From: Chitinispirillaceae bacterium | GTDB lineage: Bacteria > Fibrobacterota > Chitinivibrionia > Chitinivibrionales > Chitinispirillaceae | NCBI GenBank assembly: GCA_016930275.1 | Contig: JAFGHA010000255.1 | Span: forward strand, 1 to 54,578 | Reading direction: 5' to 3' | DNA length: 54,578 bases | In this document: positions 1 to 7,780 of the stretch, piece by piece | Layout: every line of letters begins with the position of its first letter | How positions within the stretch are numbered: position 1 is the first letter of the stretch | Notes under the pieces: generated by a model | Told to the model about the DNA's origin: nothing | Database searches by the model: none | What the model saw: the letters and a program-made list of their open reading frames with translations, nothing else | Position numbers and translations under genes: made by a program

Positions 1-413
1 ATCCGGGGGAAACCGAGACACACTTCAGACAGCTGCTCAGGTTCATCGAGTGGGCCCGTTTCGATAAACTCGGCGTATTCCCTTACTCCCCCGAACAGGG
101 AACACCAGCAGTCAATCTGCATCCCCGCCCGTGGAATTCCACTGCACTTCGCCGATGTGAAACCATCATGCTCGCTCAGCGGGACATCAGCGGAGAGATC
201 AATGAGAAACGGATAGGATCCACGATGGAAGTAATCATCGATAGCGTTTCCGAAGATCCCGATTTCAATTTTGAAGCACGTTCGCGGTATGATGCTCCCG
301 AGGTGGACGGCAAAGTCCTGATCCGTACAGGCAGCGCCGGGGTCGGCACACTCACCCACGTTTCCATCATAGGTTCAAGCGATTACGACCTGTTCGCGGA
401 ATTGCCCGACTGA
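1..413 (+). CDS. rimO: RimO, ribosomal protein S12 methylthiotransferase (3' part only)
   Basis: This is the C-terminal ~136 residues of a radical-SAM methylthiotransferase; the gene is cut by the left edge of the window. The frame is open from base 3 and begins P-G-E-T-E, continuing with ARFDKLGVFPYSPEQGTPA, a conserved stretch at the end of the radical-SAM core. The C-terminal TRAM domain contains EVIID, ARSRYDAPEVDG and a final YDLFAEL, which are characteristic of RimO (S12 Asp methylthiolation) rather than MiaB. The upstream FeS cysteines lie outside the window. The ATG at 168 is internal and not the real start. The next gene, an FmdB-type zinc ribbon, follows after 132 nt on the same strand. 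Confidence 0.93.
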   Translation, partial: PGETETHFRQLLRFIEWARFDKLGVFPYSPEQGTPAVNLHPRPWNSTALRRCETIMLAQRDISGEINEKRIGSTMEVIIDSVSEDPDFNFEARSRYDAPEVDGKVLIRTGSAGVGTLTHVSIIGSSDYDLFAELPD

Positions 414-545
414 AATTCCGTCTTTTCTTTCCGGGGAAATTGATAAGTCATAGCAACGGAAAGTATTTTTCGTCCCTGTCCGGTATGGTTACTACGACCG
501 ATTCGGGACATAAAGATTTTTCAAGCAACAAGGAGTACCCGGGTT

Positions 546-896
546 ATGCCGACGTATGAATATGAATGTGAAAAGTGCGGAAAACGGTTCGAGGTGTTTC
601 AGAGCATTACTGCCGAGCCGCTGACCAGGTGCAACGATGAAACCTGTGGAGGGACCGTCAAACGACTCTTTTCAGCGGGCGCAGGATTCATTTTCAAAGG
701 CAGCGGTTTCTACATTACCGATTACCGTTCCGACTCGTATAAAAAAGCGGCTCAATCCGATACCGGAGCTTCATCATCCACCTCAAAGACTAAATCAACC
801 GTGTCTTCCGATTCTTCAACATCGGGAAGCAATTCCTCCTCCGGGTCGACCTCTTCGGGCAGCAGCTCCTCCTCCGCGACATCAGCTGCAAAATAA
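546..896 (+). CDS. FmdB-family zinc-ribbon protein with Ser-rich tail
   Basis: This 116-residue protein starts MPTYEYECEKCGKRFE, the hallmark of the FmdB / putative regulatory protein zinc-ribbon family. Cysteines in CEKCG and near residues 29-34 (C-N-D-E-T-C) form the expected four-Cys zinc site. The family domain ends near residue 60; after it comes a low-complexity tail of Ser, Thr and Gly, probably disordered, which is a common add-on in this family. AAGGAG lies 10 nt before the ATG. The gene sits 24 nt upstream of obg on the same strand, so they are probably co-transcribed. The molecular role of the family is not established. Confidence 0.88.
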   Translation: MPTYEYECEKCGKRFEVFQSITAEPLTRCNDETCGGTVKRLFSAGAGFIFKGSGFYITDYRSDSYKKAAQSDTGASSSTSKTKSTVSSDSSTSGSNSSSGSTSSGSSSSSATSAAK

Positions 897-920
897 CCTT
901 TTTCAGTTCAGGCTTCCGCC

Positions 921-1907
921 ATGTTCATCGACGAAACTACTATCGAGCTCAAGGCCGGTGACGGTGGCAACGGCTGTTTCGCCTACGAGCGACTCAAATA
1001 CAAACCGAAAGGCAGACCCGACGGCGGCAACGGCGGCCGCGGCGGACATATTTACTTCTGCGGTTCGCCGCAGGTCCATACCCTCCAGGATGTCGCCTAC
1101 CATCACCGGTACAAAGCCGGACGTGGAGCTCACGGCAAGGGTAAAAATCAGACCGGACGCGGCGGTGAAGACATCCTCGTCACCGTACCGCTCGGAACAG
1201 TAATACACGATACCGAAACCGGTGAAATTCTCGTCGACTGCCTGACCGAAGGGAAAAAGGAGCTGATCGCCCGCGGAGGACGCGGCGGCAGAGGGAATGC
1301 CGCACTGGTAACCCCCCGCAATCCCAATCCCGATCATTGTGAACCGGGAAAACCCGGCGAGGAGAAAACCGTTCGTCTGGTACTCAAAATGCTCGCCGAT
1401 GTAGGACTGGTCGGCCGACCGAATGCCGGCAAATCGACCTTTCTCTCATGTATCTCTCACGCACGTCCGAAGATTGCCGATTATCCGTTCACCACCACCA
1501 AACCGCATCTCGGCATAGTCCGTCCCGGGAAAGGATATGACTCGTTTGTGGTAGCCGATATCCCCGGCATCATCGAAGACTGTCACACCGGCAAAGGGCT
1601 CGGTATCAGATTTCTCCGTCATATTGAACGAACCAGAACACTGGCGATCCTTATTGAAGCCACCACCGCTGACCCTGAAACTGAAGCGGAAGTGCTCCTG
1701 AAGGAACTGGAGCATTACAGCAGTACCCTGCTTGAAAAACCGCGTATATATATCCTGACTAAAAAGGATATCCTCGAAGCCCCCGACACCTGTCATGTAC
1801 CACCGGGATGGTATCTCATGTCCGCCGTTTCGGGTGATGGAGTCGCTACTGTTATCAACCAGTTGGCCAATCTTATAAAAACGGCCCCCTCCGACGATTT
1901 ACCGTAA
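921..1907 (+). CDS. obg: Obg/CgtA GTPase
   Basis: This 328-residue GTPase takes part in late assembly of the large ribosomal subunit. The N-terminal ~155 residues are the glycine-rich Obg fold (MFIDETTIELKAGDGGNG, then PDGGNGGRGG and repeated GRGG/GRGGRGN turns). The G domain follows: G1 GRPNAGKST at about 165-173, switch region DYPFTTTKPHLG, G3 DIPG at about 213, G4 TKKD at about 280 (TKxD in place of NKxD), and an SAVSG G5 motif. The protein ends soon after the G domain, so it lacks the OCT C-terminal domain found in some Firmicutes homologues. The Shine-Dalgarno is weak, but the start is fixed by the conserved MFID N-terminus. Confidence 0.96.
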   Translation: MFIDETTIELKAGDGGNGCFAYERLKYKPKGRPDGGNGGRGGHIYFCGSPQVHTLQDVAYHHRYKAGRGAHGKGKNQTGRGGEDILVTVPLGTVIHDTETGEILVDCLTEGKKELIARGGRGGRGNAALVTPRNPNPDHCEPGKPGEEKTVRLVLKMLADVGLVGRPNAGKSTFLSCISHARPKIADYPFTTTKPHLGIVRPGKGYDSFVVADIPGIIEDCHTGKGLGIRFLRHIERTRTLAILIEATTADPETEAEVLLKELEHYSSTLLEKPRIYILTKKDILEAPDTCHVPPGWYLMSAVSGDGVATVINQLANLIKTAPSDDLP

Positions 1908-2012
1908 GGATTTCCGACTAAACGGCATAAGGTACATTTACTACTAATTGTATCGATAGCCCACCCAGCTGCTGAAAGCCTGCAGTCGCTACAGTTCAAC
2001 GAAAGGCGCCTC

Positions 2013-2705
2013 ATGAAAACAGTTCCCAGTATCATTACCGTATGCCTGTCAATTGTTGCGGTACTCCCCCGATCCGGAGTAGCATATCAGATCGAAGCCG
2101 CACGACCGACACACTATTTCTATACTCCCACCGCGTATCTCAATGAGGATTTCGATCTGGTAGCGAGCCTTCATGAAGTGTCATACATGGTCCCGAACAA
2201 CCTTCAGTTCTACAATTCATTTCTGGATAATATCGGCCGGGTCTGCTTCGGCGCCCGATACGGCATTTTCGATAACCTGTCAGTGGGTGCCGGGCTGGCG
2301 TGGTCACTGGCCACCCTTGGACCGTATGCCCATGGCGTTCCTCATTATGCGGACGCGCGATTCGGTACCTTCCTCACCTGGGGATTTTTCAGGAATGAGT
2401 ATTTCGAAGGTGCCCTGACCCCGCACATGCAGCTCGGCAACCATATCTCCGCAGGAGGAGATGTCGGTCTGATGGGAACGCCGTCACCCTACTGGTCGGT
2501 AATCGGTGAGTTCGGTTTCTCGTATGATTTTACCGATCAGCGCGCTTACCTCAACACCGTCATGGGTGCCCGTATTCATCCGCCGCAGCTCCCCTTCCTC
2601 TCGTTTGACGGAGGAGTCGATTTCATCGAACGGCCTCCCGAGGAATTCGCGCAGCATTTCCGTCCGTTCATCGACGCGATATTCACTATGAAGACGATAC
2701 AATAG
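2013..2705 (+). CDS. Exported beta-barrel-like hypothetical protein
   Basis: This 230-residue protein has a signal peptide of about 24 residues (hydrophobic IITVCLSIVAVLP, probable cleavage before YQIEAARP). The mature part is rich in alternating aromatic and Gly-containing strands such as VCFGARYGIFDNLSVGAGLAW, AGGDVGLMG and VIGEFGFSYDF, the appearance of a small outer-membrane beta-barrel. GAAAGG precedes the ATG. I do not recognise the family. It lies between obg and lgt on the same strand and may be an independent unit, because hairpins follow it at 2711-2742 and 2772-2790. Confidence 0.7.
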   Translation: MKTVPSIITVCLSIVAVLPRSGVAYQIEAARPTHYFYTPTAYLNEDFDLVASLHEVSYMVPNNLQFYNSFLDNIGRVCFGARYGIFDNLSVGAGLAWSLATLGPYAHGVPHYADARFGTFLTWGFFRNEYFEGALTPHMQLGNHISAGGDVGLMGTPSPYWSVIGEFGFSYDFTDQRAYLNTVMGARIHPPQLPFLSFDGGVDFIERPPEEFAQHFRPFIDAIFTMKTIQ

Positions 2706-2710
2706 CGAAC

Positions 2711-2742
2711 ATAACGGGTGCCTGTACCTCAGCACCCGTTAT
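2711..2742 (+). other. Perfect 11-bp hairpin after the 2013-2705 gene
   Basis: ATAACGGGTGC (2711-2721) and GCACCCGTTAT (2732-2742) are exact reverse complements around a 10-nt loop. The hairpin begins 5 nt after the stop codon. No T-run follows, so it may be an mRNA-stabilising 3' hairpin or an atypical terminator rather than a canonical intrinsic terminator. Confidence 0.5.
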
Positions 2743-2771
2743 GAGATTGAACGATCTCCCGATCGGTGCCT

Positions 2772-2790
2772 GATCCCGCAGTGCGGGATC
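2772..2790. repeat. Short palindromic hairpin, copy 1 (GATCCCGC-N3-GCGGGATC)
   Basis: An 8-bp perfect palindrome arm flanks a 3-nt loop (AGT). The same core, TCCCGC-N3-GCGGGA, recurs at 13546-13560 and 16626-16642, always outside genes. It therefore looks like a small dispersed REP-like element rather than a gene-specific site. Confidence 0.5.
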
Positions 2791-2924
2791 GAAGGTACTC
2801 GATAAGAGGTTCTTTATCGGTGTCCCTAAAAACCACCGCATTCACCCACCCATTATTCCCCGGCAGATGCTATTTTTATCCCCGTCACCTCACCGGCAGA
2901 CACCGTTTTTAATGAAAGGTTATT

Positions 2925-3797
2925 ATGCATCCGGTACTTTTTAAAATTTTCTCGTTTCCCATCCACAGTTACGGATTCATGCTCGCGCTCTCATTCCTTT
3001 TCGGGATATGGTTATCAACCACGCGCGCAAAGAAAAAAGGACTCAATCCGGAAGTAATCGCGGATGTCGGTTTCTGGGTTATCCTCTCGGCGATCGTCGG
3101 AGCACGACTCTATTATGTCATCCTCCATTTCGAGGAATTCAAAGGGAATCTCACGGCGATTTTCAATCCTTTTCAAAACGGATTCGTGGGAATCGGCGGA
3201 CTGGTGATGTACGGGGGTTTCATCGGAGCGATCGTGGCGGGAGTACTCTATTTCCGGTTGAAAAAAGTCCCGTTTCTTCCCTATGCCGATGCGATTGCAC
3301 CAAGTGTCGGATTCGGCATTTTTCTTACCCGGATCGGCTGTTTTCTAAACGGTTGCTGTATGGGAGCTCCCACGAACAGTCCACTGGCGGTGAATTTTCC
3401 TATGGAAAGCCCCGCCGGAGCATTTCAGCATCATGCGCATGCGGCCGGTCTTTATCCGTCACAACTGTTCGAATCGGCAGGTGGGCTCGTTATCGGGTTG
3501 ATCATACTGTTCGTCGGCAGCAGAGCAAAGGTATTTACCGGACTGCAATTCTATCTTGTGGGAATTCTGTATACCATCCTGCGTTTCATGGTCGATTTTT
3601 CACGTCATTATCAGGTGAATGAAAAACTCGGACCGTTGAGTCACAACCAGGTGGTCTGTATTGTGCTGTTCATCATTTTCGCGGGGCTGATTCTCAAGGA
3701 AGTGCTTTTCAAAGAAGAACCATCCGCTGTGCCGGTTACTCCGCCCGGGGAGCGTCCAGCCTCAGAATCCGCTTCGGATGCCACGGCCGACTCGTAA
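2925..3797 (+). CDS. lgt: Prolipoprotein diacylglyceryl transferase Lgt
   Basis: This 290-residue inner-membrane enzyme transfers diacylglycerol from phosphatidylglycerol to the lipobox cysteine of prolipoproteins, the first step of lipoprotein maturation. The N-terminus MHPVLFKIFSFPIHSYGFM is the typical Lgt start with the first membrane helix. Further marks are GARLYYV, GGLVMYGGFIGA and the RIGCFLNGCCMG signature at about 136-147; this cysteine-containing form replaces the proteobacterial GNFINGE. YPSQLFES follows, and there are about seven hydrophobic segments. The C-terminal 25 residues are hydrophilic. GAAAGG precedes the ATG. Several lipoproteins in this window are its expected substrates. 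The 3' end overlaps the next gene by 20 nt. Confidence 0.95.
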   Translation: MHPVLFKIFSFPIHSYGFMLALSFLFGIWLSTTRAKKKGLNPEVIADVGFWVILSAIVGARLYYVILHFEEFKGNLTAIFNPFQNGFVGIGGLVMYGGFIGAIVAGVLYFRLKKVPFLPYADAIAPSVGFGIFLTRIGCFLNGCCMGAPTNSPLAVNFPMESPAGAFQHHAHAAGLYPSQLFESAGGLVIGLIILFVGSRAKVFTGLQFYLVGILYTILRFMVDFSRHYQVNEKLGPLSHNQVVCIVLFIIFAGLILKEVLFKEEPSAVPVTPPGERPASESASDATADS

Positions 3798-4512
3798 AAC
3801 GCTCCGTAGACTGTTGCGGCGGATTGATGGCTTTATTTTTCCGCCGCTCTGTATCGTCTGCGATACCCCCCGCCCCGATAATGACCGGTGGCTCTGCACT
3901 TCCTGCAACTCGACCCTCTGCGCACTTGTCATCAATCGTGACGGCTGCCCCCGGTGCAGCCAGAACCGTGCCTTTCGTACCTGTGCCTGTGATGTGGCAT
4001 GGGACCATCCATTTTCCCGTATCCGATCGTTTGTCGACTACAACGACACCACCCGTTCGATCATGCACCAGATCAAATATCAGGGAAAACGCGGTCTCGC
4101 TGAATATGTCGGCCGGCTCTGCGGCAGCCACGCGGACATGGCCGAATATGCCAATTCGATCGTGGTCCCGATACCGCTTCACTGGCAGCGGCTCTGGAAA
4201 CGGGGATACAACCAAGCTGAATGGTTCGCGCGGGGGCTCTTTGCCGGCGTTCCCGGCATCACCCTGACAACCGGTATCCTCAAACGGGTAAAGAGCACCA
4301 GGACCCAGACAAAACTTGACCGTTCGGAACGCCGGAGTAATCTGAGCGGGGCATTCAGAATTGCCGCCACCGGTGCCGCCACGATCAACGGCAAGCGGGT
4401 GATTCTCGTCGATGACGTCATCACTACCGGTGCCACGACCGCTGCTGCCACAGCGGTCCTGCTCGAAAACGGATGCCGTGACGTGCAGGTGATGTCGTTC
4501 GCGAGGGACTAA
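3778..4512 (+). CDS. ComF-family phosphoribosyltransferase
   Basis: This 244-residue protein has the ComF/GntX architecture: an N-terminal zinc-ribbon (CIVCDTP, CTSCNSTLC, CPRCSQ) followed by a type-I phosphoribosyltransferase domain. The PRPP-binding loop VILVDDVITTGAT is at about 208-220, and VPIPLHWQRLWKRGYNQAEWFA is the usual ComF central motif. Members are linked to DNA uptake in competent bacteria but are widespread in others, and the substrate is unknown. The start overlaps lgt by 20 nt, which suggests translational coupling. There is no other competence gene in the window. Confidence 0.9.
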   Translation: MPRPTRKTLRRLLRRIDGFIFPPLCIVCDTPRPDNDRWLCTSCNSTLCALVINRDGCPRCSQNRAFRTCACDVAWDHPFSRIRSFVDYNDTTRSIMHQIKYQGKRGLAEYVGRLCGSHADMAEYANSIVVPIPLHWQRLWKRGYNQAEWFARGLFAGVPGITLTTGILKRVKSTRTQTKLDRSERRSNLSGAFRIAATGAATINGKRVILVDDVITTGATTAAATAVLLENGCRDVQVMSFARD

Positions 4513-4609
4513 TCCGCAACCTTCGAAACCGGCATCCCGGAATCCGTTCTCTGTGGAGAATGACATTTTTACCGATTCAGTTTCTGATGATCGGAACAAG
4601 CGGATTTAA

Positions 4610-4633
4610 TGCTATATTATTTTGTGGTATAGT
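4610..4633 (+). promoter_or_regulatory. Candidate extended -10 elements before the first TIGR02147 gene
   Basis: TGCTATATT (4610-4618) and TGGTATAGT (4625-4633) both look like extended -10 boxes (TGn-TATAnT). They lie 30-55 nt before the ATG at 4664. No good -35 hexamer is visible. TGCTATAyT recurs before other genes in the window. Confidence 0.35.
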
Positions 4634-4663
4634 GTATCAAACCGTTTTTTACCGGGAAATACC

Positions 4664-5500
4664 ATGGCCGATCTGTTCGTGCATCAGAACTATCGAGAAT
4701 ACCTGCGGGAATACTACAACGAGCAGAAGGCACTCAAAAAACAGTTTTCCTATCGTTCGTTCTCCGAAAAAGCCGGAATTGCCGCCCCTTCATTTCTGTT
4801 TCACGTCATTGAGGGGAAGAGGAATCTGACGAAAAATTCCGTGGTAAAGGTCTCGATGGCGATCGGTCATACCCGCAACGAAGCAGAATTTTTCGAGAAT
4901 ATGGTTTTTTTCAATCAGGCGCAGACCATCACCGAAAAAACGGTATATTACAGCAGACTGGTCGAATTGCGTAAATCGATCGATTTAGCCATTATACCGA
5001 AAGACCGGTATGAGTACTATTCCAATTGGTATCACAGCGTTATCCGGGAAGTGGTAACTTTTTTTGATTTCAAAGATGATTACAACCGTTTGGGGTCATT
5101 CCTGGTACCTCGCATCAAGGCATCGGAGGCGAAAGCATCCATCAGGCTGCTGGAACGACTCGGATTTATCGAGCGGGATGCGCAGGGTTTGTATCACCAG
5201 ACACAGAATCTGATACATGTCCGGGTAGGTCCCGAAGACCATTTTGTTATTCAGAAATTTCAGATCGAGATGGTGCGAACGGCACTCAAGGCCTATGATA
5301 CGGTTCCCGTTCCCGACCGGTTCTCCTCGTCGACCACGTTCTCGATCTCGCGTGAAACCTTCGGGCTGTATAAAATGAGACTGCGGGAACTGCAGCAACA
5401 ACTTATGGAAATGGCACGAATCGATGAACATCCGGGTACGGCTTATCAGCTCACCCTTAATCTTTTTCCCGTGAGCAGGAGTACAAACGATGAGCCGTAA
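4664..5500 (+). CDS. TIGR02147/DUF4423 family regulator, copy A
   Basis: This 278-residue protein belongs to the TIGR02147 family, a paralogous set first defined in Fibrobacter succinogenes, with a helix-turn-helix-like N-terminus and the DUF4423 domain. Visible marks are the start MADLFVHQNYREYLREYY, then FSYRSFSEKAGIAAPSFLFHVIEGKRNLT (the likely HTH), EAEFFENMVFFNQA, and a C-terminus ending in LNLFPVS. I chose the ATG at 4664, not 4622, because copy B begins at exactly this residue and has the same length. By eye the two copies share about three quarters of their residues. The 3' end overlaps the downstream LRR gene by 11 nt, so this protein is probably its partner or regulator; that function is inferred from position only. 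Confidence 0.88.
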   Translation: MADLFVHQNYREYLREYYNEQKALKKQFSYRSFSEKAGIAAPSFLFHVIEGKRNLTKNSVVKVSMAIGHTRNEAEFFENMVFFNQAQTITEKTVYYSRLVELRKSIDLAIIPKDRYEYYSNWYHSVIREVVTFFDFKDDYNRLGSFLVPRIKASEAKASIRLLERLGFIERDAQGLYHQTQNLIHVRVGPEDHFVIQKFQIEMVRTALKAYDTVPVPDRFSSSTTFSISRETFGLYKMRLRELQQQLMEMARIDEHPGTAYQLTLNLFPVSRSTNDEP

Positions 5501-6674
5501 CTGTGCACATCACCGGAAAACAGCTATCCATCTTCTACTGATACTCATCGTGGTATGCTTCTGCAATTATACTGCACTTGATACGGGTGGTTCTTCGGGA
5601 ACCGAAATCAGCAAGGTGAGCGGTTCGGTGGTAGATGAAAACGGAACAGTGGTACCGGATGCGCTGGTACGCTTGCGACCGGCGGATTTTCTTGCCGATT
5701 CCGCTGCAGATATGACGTATACTGCCCGGCATTCGATCCTTGATACCACAACAGCCTCCGACGGCAGTTTTCTCTTCTCTGATATCGAATTCGATAATTA
5801 CGTTATTGAAATAAGTGTTGATGATTCACTCGGTGCCAGTGTGGAACTTAATATTGAGGCGAATCATCCGGAAACTACACTGAGCCCGCTTACCATCGCG
5901 CCGATGGCAGAACTCTCCGGTAATGCACAGGTCTATTACAGTCGGGAAACGACGGTCAGCATTCAGGTATACGGCATTGAACGTTCCGCCACCACCGATT
6001 CCACCGGTAATTTTAAAATTCGTGTCCCGTATGGTAAACACCATCTTCATATCTCCGCCTATACCGGGACTGTTTCCCACCTCGAAGAATTTGACGGCGT
6101 TGATGTGGCACTGCAGGTAACTCCGGGAGAAGAGCGTAATGCAGGCTCATTCAGCCTCCGGGAGCCGCCACCGGATCCCTGTACCGACGGCCACTGCGAT
6201 TCCGCAGTGGTCCGCTCCATCCTCGACCGCAACAGCTGGACGGATCTGCCTCTCGACTCGGTAACCGTTACCGAAAACGGAAGAATCGTTGAGCTTACGC
6301 TGCGCGGTTTCAGTCTGTCGGACAATTTACCGTTTGAACTCAACTGCCTTTCCGCTCTCCGGCTCCTGGACCTGGGAGAAACCGGTCTCACTGCCATGTT
6401 TCCTGCTATCGGCAGAATGACAGAACTTGAAATCGTACGCATGGACCAGAACTTTATCAGGGAATTTTCCCGATCCATCGGTGACTGCAAAACACTCCGC
6501 GAACTCGATATCCATGGCAATCAGCTGGAGTGGCTGCCGACTTCGATTATGGATTGTACTGCACTTGAGCTGCTCGATGTTTCGGATAACCGACTTTGTT
6601 TTGTTGACAGCGCCACTGCGGTCTGGCTCGATCAGAACGATCCCGGCTGGAACAGCAGCCAGCGCTGCAGATAA
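5490..6674 (+). CDS. Exported carboxypeptidase-regulatory-like + LRR protein, copy A
   Basis: This 394-residue exported protein has a hydrophobic leader (HLLLILIVVCFC) and then a Cys followed by a D-x-GGSSGTEISK motif shared with copy B. The leader could be a lipoprotein signal, but the lipobox is poor. Residues ~42-125 resemble a carboxypeptidase-regulatory-like beta-sandwich (VSGSVVDENGTVVPDALVRLRP, then SDGSFLFSDI). A second Ig-like fold (~135-220) contains IQVYGIERSATTDSTGNF. C231 and C236 (CTDGHC) precede about four leucine-rich repeats (LRLLDLGETGL, LRELDIHGNQL, LELLDVSDNRL) and a final QRC. It overlaps the upstream TIGR02147 gene by 11 nt. A role in surface binding or sensing is plausible but unproven. 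Confidence 0.75.
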   Translation: MSRNCAHHRKTAIHLLLILIVVCFCNYTALDTGGSSGTEISKVSGSVVDENGTVVPDALVRLRPADFLADSAADMTYTARHSILDTTTASDGSFLFSDIEFDNYVIEISVDDSLGASVELNIEANHPETTLSPLTIAPMAELSGNAQVYYSRETTVSIQVYGIERSATTDSTGNFKIRVPYGKHHLHISAYTGTVSHLEEFDGVDVALQVTPGEERNAGSFSLREPPPDPCTDGHCDSAVVRSILDRNSWTDLPLDSVTVTENGRIVELTLRGFSLSDNLPFELNCLSALRLLDLGETGLTAMFPAIGRMTELEIVRMDQNFIREFSRSIGDCKTLRELDIHGNQLEWLPTSIMDCTALELLDVSDNRLCFVDSATAVWLDQNDPGWNSSQRCR

Positions 6675-6887
6675 AACCGCCTGATTACAGACACAACAAC
6701 AGTGACAGTACCAAGTCGAACATCATCCTGCGACACGATATCCGGTCACGTTGCGGTATTACACCCAACCGTATTCCTCTCCTTGTAATCCTGTGGCCTG
6801 ATCTCAATGAAACCTTGATTTTGTTCTCCAAAGAGAATGCTATTTCAAACTGATTAATGTTTTTACAGTATTTACGCAACTTATTTA

Positions 6888-6893
6888 CTATAA
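6888..6893 (+). promoter_or_regulatory. Candidate -10 box of copy B module
   Basis: A perfect TATAAT lies 51 nt before the ATG at 6944, in an AT-rich stretch. TTTACA at 6861-6866 could be a -35, but the 21-nt spacer is too long, so only the -10 is supported. Confidence 0.35.
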
Positions 6894-6943
6894 TATTCTC
6901 TATATACTTCAATTCATCTGTTTTTATGAAATTGGTGTAAACA

Positions 6944-7780
6944 ATGGCCGACCTGTTCGCGCATCAGAATTACCGTGAATACCTTCGCGAATATTACAAC
7001 GAACAGAAAGTGCAGCGGCGAAACTTTTCCTATCGCGCATTCTCCGAGAAAGCGGGTATCGCCGCCCCGTCGTTTCTTTTTCATGTTATCGAAGGCAAAC
7101 GCAATCTCACTAAAGTTACCGTTACTAAAATTTCCCAGGCAATCAGCCATAACAGGGATGAGGCCGAATTTTTTGAAAATCTCGTTTTTTTCAACCAGGC
7201 TCATTCAATTACCGAAAAAACCATCTACTACAGCAGACTTGTTGAAATCCGTCGCCCCTTCGAGATCGAAACCATTCCCAAAGACCGTTTTGAATATTAC
7301 AGCTGCTGGTATCACAGTGTCATCAGGGAAGTGGTGATTTTCTTTGATTTTCAGGACGATTTTGACCGTCTGGGCTCATTTCTCGTACCGCCGATAAAAG
7401 GAAGCGAAGCCAAACGTTCCATCCGGTTGCTTGAACGCCTTGGTTTCATCGAACGGGATTCAAACGGACTTTATCATCAGTCACAGAATCTGATCAATGT
7501 AAAGGTCGGTACCGAACACGCTTTCATCATCGAAAAATATCAGTCGGAAATGCTGCAGGTAGCGCTTAAGGCATACGATGCAGTCCCGGTGCCGAACCGG
7601 ATGACCTCATCAACGACCTTTTCCATCTCGCCCGATACCTTCGATCTGTTCAAACTGCGGTTGCGGGAATTGCAGCACCAGCTGATGGAAATGGCCCGAA
7701 TAGACGAAAACCCGGGGACCGCCTATCAGCTCACCCTCAATCTGTTCCCAGTCAGCAGGAGTATCCACGATGAACGTTAA
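6944..7780 (+). CDS. TIGR02147/DUF4423 family regulator, copy B
   Basis: This 278-residue paralogue of the gene at 4664-5500 has the same length and is alignable without obvious gaps. It begins MADLFAHQNYREYLREYY and keeps the HTH-like block (FSYRAFSEKAGIAAPSFLFHVIEGKRNLT). Differences cluster in the middle (FEIETIPKDRFEYY against IDLAIIPKDRYEYY in A) and around residues 180-200. It overlaps the downstream LRR gene by the same 11 nt as copy A, so the whole two-gene unit was duplicated. Copy B has its own putative -10 box and a 269-nt spacer from copy A, suggesting separate transcription. A DNA-binding role is inferred from the N-terminal helix-turn-helix appearance. Confidence 0.88.
   Translation: MADLFAHQNYREYLREYYNEQKVQRRNFSYRAFSEKAGIAAPSFLFHVIEGKRNLTKVTVTKISQAISHNRDEAEFFENLVFFNQAHSITEKTIYYSRLVEIRRPFEIETIPKDRFEYYSCWYHSVIREVVIFFDFQDDFDRLGSFLVPPIKGSEAKRSIRLLERLGFIERDSNGLYHQSQNLINVKVGTEHAFIIEKYQSEMLQVALKAYDAVPVPNRMTSSTTFSISPDTFDLFKLRLRELQHQLMEMARIDENPGTAYQLTLNLFPVSRSIHDER

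Noticed and set aside
637..1203. 188-residue open frame in another frame across the fmdB end and obg
   Set aside because: It is a shadow of two real genes, is rich in Pro/Arg/Ser from codon echoes, and has no ribosome site or family match.
3778..4512. Competence locus around the ComF-type gene
   Set aside because: ComF is widespread without competence, and no comEA, comEC or dprA gene lies nearby.
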